Assembly: GCA_003427395.1 (NCBI GenBank)
Contig: BFEA01000938.1
Coordinates: 243,691-266,425 of the forward strand
From: Chara braunii
Lineage: Eukaryota; Streptophyta; Charophyceae; Charales; Characeae
Length of the DNA: 22,735 nt
Reading direction: 5' to 3'
Part shown: one piece after another, positions 1 to 9,780 of the stretch
Position numbering within the stretch: position 1 is the first letter of the stretch
How the letters are laid out: every line of letters starts with the position of its first letter
Position numbers and translations under genes: made by a program
Notes under the pieces: model-generated
Told to the model about the DNA's origin: nothing
What the model saw: only the letters and a program-made list of their open reading frames with translations
The model's database searches: none

Positions 1-690
1 CCCACGCCCCCCCGCCGACGGACTGGAAAGTACAAACTGCCCCCCCACGATGCCTGAGACCCCCTCGACTAGGGCCCGCAAACCCAATGACACGAACGCG
101 AGGGGCCCGAAACAAGGGCCCTTTTTCCAATGACGTCCGGGAAGGGCCAGGCCTCAGGGAATTTTTTTGTCACATCGTGCGCACCAGGCCCCCCTCGCGA
201 CAATTTTGACGTGCAGCCACCGTTCGATGCGCAGATCGAGCAATCGCACGGCAGCGTGCAGACCCTGCACGGAAATCCGAAACGGAAGGCCCGAGGGGGC
301 CTCGTGTCCCGCGCGCCTACATATATGAGCGGCGCCCTGGGCATTGACGATGCATTTTGCGTTTTTGATGGGGAGATGCTGCCCAACGGAAGCCTCGCAC
401 CACCACTGTCGTCAACAGCAGTAGCCCGCACAGCTGGAGCGCCATAGCTGGAATACCCATTCTTCACCGCGCTCGTTTCCCAGCACCGATGCACCCCGCA
501 TGCCCTCGCATGTCCCTCCGCCTACCAAGTCGTTGTCCACGTCATATTCGACGTCGATTCCACTCTCCTTTCTCGAAAGGCGCGCCCACCACCCCACGCA
601 GTACCCTCGCAAACACAAAGCACACGCCCAAAGGTCGACAAAGTGTCGTCACCATTAACGCCGGGGTTCGCGCTCATCTCCACTCGACAG
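1..690. other. Unassigned, GC-rich; no gene recognised
   Basis: This stretch is C/G-rich and contains only short overlapping open frames on both strands, none with a recognisable domain, plausible start context or biased composition. No RNA gene or repeat with a second copy in the window was seen here. It is recorded as non-coding or unknown. Confidence 0.5.
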
Positions 691-1110
691 TTTCACACGG
701 TGAGTGCGCATGCAGCCGGGACGTATGTGTGCATGTGCACGCGTGCGGGCGGGTTTTGTGACGATATGCTCGCGCAGATCGAAAGAGTTTGTGTCTGCAT
801 GTGTGCGGGTGGGCGTGTGTGTGTGTGTGTGTATGTGTGTGTGTTTGTGTGCGAGTGTGTGTTTGTGCGTGCTTTATTGTGTGTGTGTGTGTTCCAGTGC
901 GTGTTCCATTGTGTTTGTGTTTGTATTAAGTGTGTGCCACACGCGCGAGGCAGGATCATGCGCGTGTCTGTACCTGAGGGGCGTGTGTGTGTGGGCGCCG
1001 TGTGGTGGCGCGTGTGTGCATGTGTGTGTGTGTGTGTGCGTGTGCCTGTCTGTGCATATTTGTTCGCGTGTGTGTGTGTTCGTGCACATTGAGCGTGGGG
1101 AGATGCTCGC
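690..1110. repeat. Imperfect (GT)n microsatellite region
   Basis: Long runs of alternating GT, interrupted by short GC-rich words, cover most of this interval, with the densest parts near 816-860, 876-895 and 1020-1040. Both strands give open frames here, but their products are only Val/Cys or Thr/His low-complexity strings, which is what a dinucleotide repeat produces. Alternating purine-pyrimidine DNA of this kind can adopt Z-form. No function is inferred. Confidence 0.9.
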
Positions 1111-1285
1111 GAACGTGCGCGGTCAGGGATGAATGACATGGTTTCCACTTCGATTCCCCGAATGACGCTTGTGTGTGGATGTGTGAGGAAAGTATCAAAA
1201 ACGATTGCGCTCGTGCTGTACTCAACCTCATCTTGAGCACTTGCCACACTCGACTGATCCTGATTGATCCCAATGTCATGTCCGC

Positions 1286-1710
1286 CGATCTGCCCAATGG
1301 ATGATCAATCGAAACACGCGGTGGAAGTGTCGATACAGCGAACGCATCCATCGACCAATCGTGAAACACGATGAGATCACTCGTGATTGGATGATAGATC
1401 GTGTCGACGTTATCACCGTGTGTGTATTGTTAGTTCTGTCGTGTGTGTTCAGACCACTCGTGATCGGATGATCGATCAGATCCATGGCAATATGCACACC
1501 ACACACGTGATGAGCCGACCCATCACCAAACACAAGCCGACCACTCGCGATCGGGTGATAGATGTTGTTTGCTGCCCCAACAACATCGCCCCTGGTCTGC
1601 CCAACGGATGATTAACCAATGCACGAGGCGACAACGTCTGGATCGCAAACACATCCAACCGACCACGCAATAGATTACTTGCGATTGGACGATTGATCGT
1701 GTGTGCTACA
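1286..1710. repeat. Diverged repeat pair (~307-bp period), GATC-rich
   Basis: The word TGCCCAA(T/C)GGATGAT occurs at 1291 and again at 1598, and each copy is followed by related sequence: an AACACG/GCACGAGG block, then CGACCA, then (C/T)GCGATTGG, then GATCGTGT. This gives a period of about 307 bp. A short core of the form ACCACTCG(T/C)GATCGG(A/G)TGAT recurs near 1452 and 1538, with weaker copies near 1375 and 1658. The DNA is unusually rich in GATC and CGATC words. No coding potential was seen. Confidence 0.55.
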
Positions 1711-2500
1711 CGGAAGACGTCGCTGCTTGTGTGTTTCGATCGTCTCAATGGCAAAACCAAAACACACGCGGCGATGTGCATGCGTGTGTGTGTGTTTGCG
1801 TGTGCGTGTGAGTGTTGTATGAGCACAATAACCTGTTTTATGTCTCGCCAGACGATGTGTGTGCGAGTGTTTCTGTGCGTCTGCGTGTGCGAGATGCAAC
1901 CCGTCGGCGAGCGACCTGTTTATCTAACCACCTGATAGTCATCGACCGAACTGTAGATTGGTAAGGGAATCTGCCTGGATCAACTGATTGGCGATTGCTC
2001 GATCGGTTGATCAACGGTCATCAACCACCACACCAACCACCAACCGAGCAGCCGATCAATGAGCTGATCCTGACAGATTTCATAACCAATCGACTGTTCT
2101 GTGCACATTGATCCTGGCAGAATCCTCAAGGCAAATGATCATGTGCACGATCGAAACCCGCGAACGAATCACACAACCGGTCGGGAAAACGTCGATCCCG
2201 ATTTGCGAACGGAAAAAAAGCACTTCGTCACAATCTTGTTGGACATCGAACGTCGTATAACATCGAACCTGGCTCCACATCAAACCTCGGCGGGCGTCGA
2301 ACCTCGTCGGACGTCGAACTTTGGAGGACGTCGGGTCATTGACACTTGACGGTCACTGAACGACGAACGTTGAGCAGCCATCACCCCACGCATCACCGGC
2401 ACAGTCCTCGTGATCGGGATGTGACCGTTCCAATCCGCCAGCACAAACTTGGCAGTGCCAACCAAACTGATCGCGCAATCAAACATCGGAAGAAGTCCGG
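1711..2500. other. No gene; short GT tract and GTCGAAC repeats
   Basis: A second GT-rich stretch lies at about 1780-1895. Between 2245 and 2320 the word (C/A)(G/A)TCGAAC recurs five times at short intervals, a small degenerate tandem motif. Nothing else was recognised, and the open frames here are short and unconvincing. Confidence 0.45.
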
Positions 2501-2507
2501 ATTTCGG

Positions 2508-3905
2508 CGAGCTTGAGCAGCTGTTCGAACACGCTTCGCAACCCCGGACCGCAACCACTGCTGAGGACGTGTGAAAATTTGAAGTCCGCTAGGATCCGAA
2601 CTTCAAGAAATTGTTGGACGGCGATTTGGCAGATAGGTGTGTCTCTCCCACGCAATTTCGCGAAGTTCAGACCCCGACGAACTTCAGGTTCCCGCCTTTC
2701 GCAAGACATGTTTGCGGCCCGCCTGCTGGCCTGTGGATCCGAACCTCGCTAGCACGGTTCCTTGCATAATCATCAACTCCGGACCTCGGTGAACTTCGGA
2801 TTCGTGAAAATGCGAAGTCCGCCGGGATCCGGACTTCTCCTTCACGGTTCCTCGCACAGACATCAAGTTCGGACCCTAGCGAACTTCGCTTTTCGCATTG
2901 TGTGGGTTCCGAATGCGGACTTTCTAGCGCCCGGGGGATTGGCACAACTACGGATTCGAAAAAATGTGAAGTCCGCCGGGATCCGAACTTCTCGAGCACG
3001 GCTCCTCGTTCAATCGCCGAGTTCGCCGGTTGTTTCTCTCCCGCGCGGTTTCGCCAAGTTCGGATCCTGGCGAACAATAGATTCCCGCCTTTCGCCAAAC
3101 ATTTTTACAGCTCGCTTGCCCTCCCGTGGATCCGAACCTCGCGTGCCCGGTTCCTCACACGTTCGCCAAGTTCGGAACCCAGCAGACTTTGGATTCGTGA
3201 AAATGCAAAGTCCATCGGGATCCGAATTTCTCGTGAACGGTTCCTCGTGCACTCGTCAAGTTCGGACCCCGGCGAACTTCGCTTCCCGCATAGTGTGGGT
3301 TCTGACTGTGGGCTTTCTCGCGCCCGGTGGTTTGCCACAACTTTTGTTTCGCAAAAAATGCGAAGTCCGCCGGGATCCGAACTTCTAGTGCACGGTTCCT
3401 CGTCCCATCGTCGAGTTCGCCGGCTGTGTCTCTCCCACGCGATTTCGCCAAGTTCGGATCCCGGCGAACTTGAGATTTCCTCCTTTCGCAATTCATGTTC
3501 GCAGCCCGCCTGCTGGGCCGTGCATCTAAAACTGCCGTGCATGGTTCCTCGGGCAGTCGTCAATTCTGAATCCCGACGAACTTCAAATTCGATAGAATGC
3601 AAAGTCTGCTAAGGTCCGAACTTCTCGTGCAAGGTTCCTCGTGCGGTCGTCAAGTTCGGACCCAGGCGTACTTCAATTTTCGGGTGGTGTGGGTTCTGAC
3701 TGTGGGGTTTTCTGGCGGCCGATGGATAGCCACAACTTCGGATTCTTAAAAATGTGAAGTCCGTCGGGATCCGAACTTCAAGAAATTTTGGGACGGCAAG
3801 TCTGAGAGACACCTTTGTCTCTCCCGCGCAGTCTCGCCAAGTTCGGATCACGGCGAACATGAGGTTCCCACCTCTCGTGGGACATGTTTGCGCCTGGCCG
3901 TCCGG
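2508..3905. repeat. Satellite-like tandem array, ~393-bp unit, built of 22-bp palindromes
   Basis: Anchor words recur with a near-constant period. CTCTCCC followed by a CGC-rich word lies at 2643, 3036, 3430 and 3819 (steps 393, 394, 389), and GTGTGGGTTC-type words lie at 2900, 3293 and 3687 (steps 393, 394). This gives about 3.6 copies. Each unit holds several copies of a 22-bp palindrome, in both orientations: seven-base arms AAGTTCG and CGAACTT around an eight-base centre GATCCCGG. Clear members are at 2582-2603, 2815-2836, 2969-2990, 3363-3384, 3450-3471 and 3757-3778. Open frames in both directions here are by-products of the repeat and are not genes. Confidence 0.85.
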
Positions 3906-4070
3906 CCGACAGATGTAAACACCGACCAAGTCGACCGCCCGAAATCAAAATTTCGAGTGTGCACTCCGTCTGGTGCCATGGGTCGCAGATCGCAAAACAC
4001 GACGTGTTTACGAGTGTCTCCGTGCCCGTGTGTGTCGTTTGGCATGTGCTCGTGGTGTGTAGGGTGCGTA

Positions 4071-4840
4071 ATGGAGGCGACCTTCTCGACACCACGAATC
4101 GTGAAGCCGATCTTCTCGACACCACAGACCATGAGTCCCGAGACGCACATTCACTTGGCAGAACTGTTTCCTCCTTGCGCGAGATCCGTGCGGTATTTCA
4201 ACGGTGTAACTACGATCCACGGAGCGACTGCAGAGGACTTCGACGAGGACCCCTAGATGACCGTCGTCCCGTGCCTGGAGGGGCATATTGACGGCTAGTG
4301 CGATCGGAATTGGGCCACGATGGAGAGTCGCTATCCTTGGGCAAGCCAGTACAAGTTCGCCAACATGTTGGAGTTCGGGAACCTCATCCCGGTGTCTGAC
4401 GCTGTCCTCGAACACAAGTTTCTGAACCACATGCGCAGAGCACTGGGAGCAGGAAACTCGTCGATGTAGTTGTGTTTGTATCACGCAATGAGGTGGTGAT
4501 TGAGGGGTCCAAATTCGTGGCGACGCGTGGGCCTGAACGTGTAGATGGGTGGCGTGATTTGGTTATAGCAGGGCGGGTCCAAAAATTTTCGTTGCATCGT
4601 GAGGTCGAGGAGAAAGTGTGCGATAAACGGGACTGTATAGGGAATTCCTTATCACGACCGGGAGTGTTTGTTAGGATTAAATACATGTCCGTCTTTTCCG
4701 AGAGGGCATCGGTAGACGAACCGCAGATCCACGTATACGGATCATCAATGAATACTTTGTATGGCTTCGGTTCACGACGTCGTCCCAGGGGAACCCCGAA
4801 TGTCGACACATCTGAACGGGTGGTCAGTCCTGGTGTTTGA
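4071..4840 (+). pseudogene. Broken protein-coding gene, family unknown
   Basis: An ATG at 4071 opens a frame whose product begins MEATFSTPRIVKP and continues through AELFPPCARSVRYFNG and RYPWASQYKFANMLEFGN. It is interrupted by TAG at 4254 and TAG at 4296. Near 4445-4460 the reading must shift by one base to continue into an open stretch to the TGA at 4838-4840, with products such as NEVVIEGSKFVATRGPERVD and RPGVFVRIKYMSVF. Amino-acid composition is globular and non-repetitive, unlike the shadow frames around it, so I regard it as genuine but decayed coding sequence of about 250 codons. No family was recognised. It could be the 5' part of the large mobile-element gene that begins at 6876 or an independent gene. 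An AATAAA lies about 200 bp downstream. Confidence 0.55.
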
Positions 4841-4990
4841 GGGAAAAGAAGGGAGAGGTTTGAGATGTTGTTTTGCTGCCTATAACACTAGATTTGTAGC
4901 AGTGGAGGGAGGTGTGATTGGCAACAGTTGCTAGCTTTTCAACCAATGGGATTTGTGAATTTGAAGGGTATATGGATTTTCCGAAGGTCA

Positions 4991-5009
4991 AATCAAATAT
5001 GATTTGATT
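4991..5009. repeat. AT-rich perfect palindrome
   Basis: AATCAAAT and ATTTGATT form a perfect eight-base-pair stem with a three-base centre. It lies in AT-rich DNA between the broken gene and the next palindrome cluster. Confidence 0.7.
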
Positions 5010-5034
5010 CATCCGGAATAGGTGTAATTACTCA

Positions 5035-5040
5035 AATAAA
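5035..5040 (+). promoter_or_regulatory. Possible polyadenylation signal AATAAA
   Basis: An AATAAA hexamer lies 195 bp after the TGA of the broken gene at 4071-4840, within an AT-rich 4841-5165 stretch that otherwise holds no gene. Such hexamers are frequent by chance in AT-rich DNA, so this is only suggestive. Confidence 0.25.
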
Positions 5041-5289
5041 AACAGCTTCGCTGGTTGTCGACAAAAAAATATCATAATTAATTACGACTGGCGTCAATGG
5101 TTTTTTGGTGATCGCGCCTAACGGCGGCTTCCTGGAAGCGGGAATTCTTTGTCAAATTAAATAAAGTGAAGCTTATGAAAACCAAATATTTCTGTTTTTT
5201 AGAAATCGTAGGTGTTGGATATAGACGCCATACCGCGAACTTGTCGTGCAAATCCCTGATCGTCGTTCAGTCCAACGACCAACGAACAT

Positions 5290-6720
5290 CATGTTGGAGG
5301 TCTATCTCTGACGCCGTCTCCTTCACTGTCGCGCCCAGGCGAAGTTCGAATCCCAGCGAACTTCGTGTTTTGGGTTGTGCGTTGATTTGGCTTCGGTACT
5401 GTTGGCGTCGGGCGGGCCGCAAGAACCAGCGGGGCCCATGGGCAGGGTCTTGCTTGAGGCCGCAGGCCCGTCCGACCGGCCTTCGAGCTACGAGTGTTTG
5501 TCGGAGACCAAAATCCAGCCGGGCGTGGCGTTCAAAAAGGATATGCGACCAGTTTCGCCTGGGCACGTTCGCGATCTGAGACCGCCGCCAACCGAACTTC
5601 ACAAACACTATCCGTGTTCGGTTGTCGCCCGTCCACCATCGACATGTGCCAAACAGTCGATCATTGTAGTTGTGAAATGCCAAAAGCACTCTTAGGTATC
5701 CGAGTCGCAGAGTTCGACGCTGGCCGAACAATTCTGAAGTTCTCCCTCCAACACCTTGCTCGGACCCCAACTTGCGTCTAACCTCATACGTGATCCAGTG
5801 TTTCTCTCTGTGTCTTTCTCACAGCGTCCTTAAGTTCGGATCCCGGCGAACTTCCAGTGACGCTTGTCTATTGGACAGACACCGGTCTTCCTGATCCCCC
5901 GTGGATTGCGACAACAGTTCCTGTCCGCCCTGCTCCACACGTTTCGTTCTGCCCCACCAGGGACCCATACAATGTTGTCACGGCTGCGGCGCATATCAGA
6001 AGAAGTTCGGATTTCGGCGAACTTATCCTTCTCAACCGGCCTCTCATGTTTGTGTGGCATTCCCAGATCGTGGTTGAGTCCACGGATCGTGTGTCTCTGA
6101 CGCCGTCTCTGCCTGTCGCATCGTCCTGAAGTTCGGATCCCGACGAACTTCACGTTTCGGGAGGTGCGTTGGTTTGTCTTCGGACATGCCCATGTGCTGG
6201 TTCACACAACCCGCCTGGCGACGGGGAGAGTTTATCTCCGACTTCTGGTTTTGATCAAATGCAGTTGTGGAGTGTGTTCGCTCGAGAACGGTTCTGGAAC
6301 ACCGACTACATGGGCTGGCTGTTTCTCTCTTTCTTTCGCACCATCTTTTAGTCGGGACCCGGGCGGGCTTCGCGAGCTAGTGTGTCCGAGTTCCAAGTGC
6401 TGGGCGGAGGACACTGCACCGTCCAACGCGTGCTTCGAACATGATCTCCCGTTCATTCCCCTTGTGGTCGGCAATCGTGTTTCGGAAATACCAATGTGGT
6501 TGTCGCTCGGCCGCATGATGTGTGTCCCGTTTTAAAGATTGATCTCGTTGCAGGTAAGAGGTCTGTCTCTAACGCGCAGTCCTTTGGTTCGGATCCCAGC
6601 GAGCTTCTCGATTTTCCCTATGCGTTGGTTTGTCTTTACGGCGCTTGATCCCCGACACTCTGCCTCTCGGCCTCGTGCACTATTGAAATTCGGATCCCGG
6701 CGAACTACCCATTCTAGCCG
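5290..6720. repeat. Dispersed copies of the AAGTTCG/CGAACTT palindrome
   Basis: The 22-bp palindrome seen in the upstream satellite recurs here at 5342-5363, 5832-5853 (perfect arms), 6003-6024 (perfect arms, altered centre), 6129-6150 (perfect arms) and 6686-6707. A longer flank, (T/G)CTCT(G/A)ACGC..GTC before and (T/G)GCGTTG(G/A)TTTG after, recurs around the copies near 5342, 6129 and 6590. The larger repeating unit here is therefore different from the 393-bp satellite. No convincing gene was seen between 4841 and 6875. Confidence 0.75.
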
Positions 6721-6875
6721 TTCCGAAGTTGGGTTCCGGGGTGTCTTTGCATGTGGATTTCGCTGCGCAAAAGCCTGCGTTGCCGTGTGCCGACGACTGT
6801 TTTGTTCCTGATGTGTTTTCCCAAACGTTGACTGCATGGTGCGTTGTATGATTTGGGTTGTCGTTCGTAGACAGG

Positions 6876-8795
6876 ATGTCTTCTTCAAAGGGCGAGGTGG
6901 AGCCAACGGGGACCTCCGGGAAGGCATCGGGAAAAGATTCCATGAGGAGGTCGTCTACTGCCACGAAAGGGTGGTCGAACCATGCAAAGTCGAAATGGTT
7001 AATCGGCTGGTGCTATGGAGACGCTTCCAACCCCACTGCGCAGCCATGTGGTCCTGTCATCTTCGTCGATGACGGCAGAAGGCGTCGAGTGCTTGGGGCC
7101 GTCTTGGGGTGGGAGGACGCGAAGGGGGGCCGACGACATTTCCGTATGGAAAAGGTTTATGGCTCCAAAGGCAACGTCGCTGCCAATTCGAAAGGGGTGT
7201 TGTTGGACCTCGAATTGTGTGAGGGGTTCGGAGCGGGTGCTGTGGACACCCTGTTCTACATGGAACTCGTTCTCGGGGGTGGTTTTGTTTTGGCGCGTGA
7301 GTTTTTCGACATGCTGGAGGACAAGAACATCGTTCTCGACGTCCCCTGCGACATCGGCCCCTCCCTGGAGCTCTCGTTGCCGTTCAGGCTGTGCGGTGGT
7401 TGCGAGTCAAGTGGGGCGGCGACGGAGGGCGGTGATCTGGGTTCTGGTCCAGCTACTCAGCTGCACCATGGCGAGAGCCGGGGACAGTTCAACGACAGCG
7501 AGGACGAGGGGCCTGCAGCGCCATTGAGGGACACGCACCGGTCTGTGTTGTCTATTCCAGGGGTCGACATTGGCGATCCGGTTCAACGGGAGAGTGCGGA
7601 ACCTACAGGAAAGGTGGCAGCCTCTTTGGAGGTCGCCTTGGAGGCAAGCGAGGGCGAGAGTGTGGATGAGGTAACCGCGGGCGGCCTGGGCACGCAAGGC
7701 ACTCCGCAAAAGAGGAGGGGGGATCGCACAGACGAGTTCGTCGGTTCTACGAAGAAGCTGAAGAGCAAGGCCCCCAGGACTGCGGGAGAGAAACGCAAGG
7801 GGACCGAGGGGGAGCAGGGCCGACAGGTTGCCAAACGGCCGGCTTCGAGACAGAAGTAGCCTGCGTCTGGAACTTCTTCTCCACCGACGGAAAGGCCTCC
7901 AATCGACGTCGACGCTGGGTACTTCCTCGAGTACAAAGAGGGCGTTCGGACAAAGAGGGAGTTCGAGGTTAGCCCTGCTCAGGTCGTCGACCTCGGAGAG
8001 TAGGAGGACCTGTACAACCAGCGGTCCCTGGATCCCGTGCTCGTGGAAGGGATCAAAGAAGCGATGTGGTTGGCGTTCGAAAACAAAGCGCAGTCTTACG
8101 ATTTGCCTACCCTGAAGCTGGCACCGCTGGGGCTTGATAAACCGACTCCGAGGACCAAGGCAGAGCGTCTGAGGCCGGAGGATTGGAGGGATGAGCTGGC
8201 GGGGCAATACTACTACTACACGGTGTGTGGGCAGCACAACGCGGCTGCAGCGAGGTCACAGCTCGGCAGCGAGGTGGCCAGGAAATACAATTTCGGGCGG
8301 TGGCCTGCACGAATGCTCTGCTTTTCGGACGACCACTTCGAAGGGTACTTCCTTGTCAATTCCCAGGACAACAAGAAGGACCTGAAGGCGCCCCCAAGAT
8401 AGCTGAAGTTGTCAATGAAAGACATTAGGTGGCAGTGGAAGCGCGACGGGTGCCCGCGTGTTGTTATGGGAAACCCCAGCGGAAAACAGGCTCAGGTCCG
8501 AAAGTGGCGTCAATTCTGTGAAGTCGCGCTCAATATGACGCCGGACAACAACTTGTGGACGCTGGCAGATCAAAAAGGCGACGATGTTATCAGGAAGCAA
8601 GGCGCTGCCCTGTGTTCCTATTTCCCGCTGGCGATGGCAGGGGAGAACGTATGGAAACTGGCCGTCGAGTTTTTCGATAAATGGGAGACTGGTAGATTGC
8701 TCGGCCACGACGGCGCAAAGTGGATCATGCGGAAGAAGAAGGTCAAAAATGTGAAGCCTGGGGTTGCCTACGTCGAGAACGACAAGACGGGCAGG
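6876..8795 (+). pseudogene. Large mobile-element-like gene, part 1: N-terminal domain and ParB-like domain
   Basis: One reading frame runs from the ATG at 6876 to about 8795, broken only by three TAG codons (7857, 8001, 8400). The first ~165 codons encode an unrecognised globular domain (KSKWLIGWCYGD, FRMEKVYGSKGNV, FFDMLEDKNIVLDVPCDIG). A low-complexity acidic then basic linker follows, with KKLKSK and KRKG stretches that could act as nuclear localisation signals. From about 7960 the product resembles a ParB-like domain: LYNQRSLDPVLVEGIKEAM (8010-8066) matches the ParB 'R-x-id-x-x-x-v-x-x-L/I-x-x-S/A-M' box, and CGQHNAAAAR (8226-8255) matches the 'GxHRxxAA' box with Asn in place of the usual Arg. 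A basic C-terminal part follows (MKDIRWQWKRDGCPRVV, KWRQFCEVALNM). A start at 6876 was chosen because it is the first ATG; an AG 8 bp upstream could be a splice acceptor. ParB assignment is by eye. Confidence 0.55.
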
Positions 8796-9060
8796 AAGAG
8801 GTCGCGTACAACGTCCCTGTGGACCCGCCGACAAAGAAAGGCAAAAAGGAGAAAGAGGAGGGCGACTGGTTCGTTCAAGTGCCTGAGCCAGACGCACATT
8901 GTTGGAAAGCGATGGAGTCGCTGATCGACAACGAGAAGTGCCGCGTCCTGAAGAAGGTTCTCGCTTGCGAGGTGGTTTGGGTCCAAGCCGGCTCCGCGGC
9001 GTTGGCGAAGCTCGGGAAGCTAAGCGTCCAAGACATGGTTCATTTGGTGAAGCGCGACCG

Positions 9061-9210
9061 GGTGCTGGTGCGTCTATGGAACTACTACCAGTTCAAGCAC
9101 GAGAAGAGGCCGGACGCCGATTGGAGCCAGAGGTGCCCGTTCCTGAAAACAAGGTCCGCAATTTTCAAACAGTTTGAGAGTCGTGGTTTGGATGCAGATT
9201 TGTGGGACGG
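9061..9210 (+). repeat. Direct repeat X (left flank of the insertion; second copy 17103-17252)
   Basis: These 150 bp match 17103-17252 over their whole length with about seven substitutions. The second copy is followed directly by the sequence that here lies beyond the insertion. It is a partial duplicate of the host gene carried on another contig or haplotype, not part of the inserted element. Confidence 0.9.
9207..9210. repeat. Left 4-bp target-site duplication (ACGG)
   Basis: ACGG immediately precedes the element's TGTCG terminus and is repeated immediately after its CGACA terminus at 16983-16986. The uninterrupted copy has a single ACGG at 17249-17252, as expected for a target-site duplication. 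Confidence 0.85.
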
Positions 9211-9217
9211 TGTCGGT

Positions 9218-9243
9218 GCGAATACTCTTACAAGGGTATCCGC
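9218..9243. repeat. Subterminal hairpin at the left end of the insertion
   Basis: ATACTCT and AGGGTAT (one G-T pair) close a four-base loop TACA. The stem extends by GCG/CGC beyond a single mismatch, giving a ten-pair stem that starts eight bases inside the element's left end. Confidence 0.65.
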
Positions 9244-9409
9244 CCTCATTTTTGCAGATGACAGAAAATAAGTTTAGTTTAAAGTATACCACACGAGGCG
9301 TGGCAGTGTCAGTAATTTATGCTAGCTGAAGGTTGGCTAGGAGTAGAGAGTGTGTGGGCGCGCAGATTTAAGGTGCGCGTGATTCCCTCTCTCTAATCAT
9401 GATTGTGGG

Positions 9410-9427
9410 ACCGGCATGAATGCCGGT
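9410..9427. repeat. Perfect hairpin followed by a T-rich run
   Basis: ACCGGCAT and ATGCCGGT are perfect complements separated by two bases. TTGTTTTGTG follows directly and then very AT-rich DNA to about 9500. The shape resembles a transcript-end hairpin, but no promoter or transcript is known. Confidence 0.6.
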
Positions 9428-9659
9428 TGTTTTGTGTTATTATAAATATTATTTATTTTTGATCAAGTTAGGATTTGGGAATATTTTTTTTCCTTTCTTC
9501 TGTTTAGTACGATTGACGGCTCAGTGAGCATATACGGACACATGGTGGATCCAGATGATGGGACCTGATGGATACGACCAAATAGGGGTAGCCGCGGCAC
9601 GGCCGGTGGACCGGTGCGAGCTTGCGGCAGCCGTGCGTACAGGCGCGGGCCAAGAAGTG

Positions 9660-9686
9660 GCTCAGGGCGATTCCTTGGCCCTGAGC
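9660..9686. repeat. Perfect 9-bp hairpin in the insertion
   Basis: GCTCAGGGC and GCCCTGAGC are perfect complements around a nine-base loop. The surrounding 9500-9780 stretch is GC-rich and carries further short complementary words such as GGGCTTAGCCC near 9737. Confidence 0.65.
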
Positions 9687-9780
9687 ACCGTTCGTTACCA
9701 CTTTATCGAAGATTCCGCTTCTGCAAGTACAAGGTTTGGGCTTAGCCCTATAGGTTACGACATTAGATTAACACTATGAA

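Larger units (their letters stand above)
8796..9210 (+). pseudogene. Large gene, part 2: segment after a one-base frameshift, cut by the insertion
   Basis: Around 8787-8800 coding potential moves to another frame, as if one base had been lost. The product then reads through KEKEEGDWFVQVPEPDAHCW, SVQDMVHLVKRDRVLVRLWN and TRSAIFKQFESRGLDADLWD without a stop to 9210. There the 7.77-kb element interrupts it. The same protein sequence, with a few differences, restarts at 17103 and continues without the insertion, which proves the disruption. The segment links the ParB-like region to the methyltransferase-like region. No domain was recognised in it. Confidence 0.65.

Noticed and set aside
643-1247. 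Long open frames on both strands over the GT-rich region
   Set aside because: Their products are Val/Cys or Thr/His dinucleotide-repeat translations with no other content.
2667-3612. Several 80-236-codon open frames in the palindrome satellite
   Set aside because: The same short words (RRDPN, GIRTS, SSARG) appear in many frames on both strands, which is the translation of a palindromic repeat and not a conserved protein.
7407-8237. 276-codon minus-strand open frame opposite the ParB-like region
   Set aside because: It is the antisense shadow of the + strand gene and is Arg/Leu/Pro-rich with no recognisable motif.
9500-9780. rRNA or group I intron fragment, suggested by dense GC-rich hairpins
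   Set aside because: No conserved rRNA or intron core words were recognised by eye.
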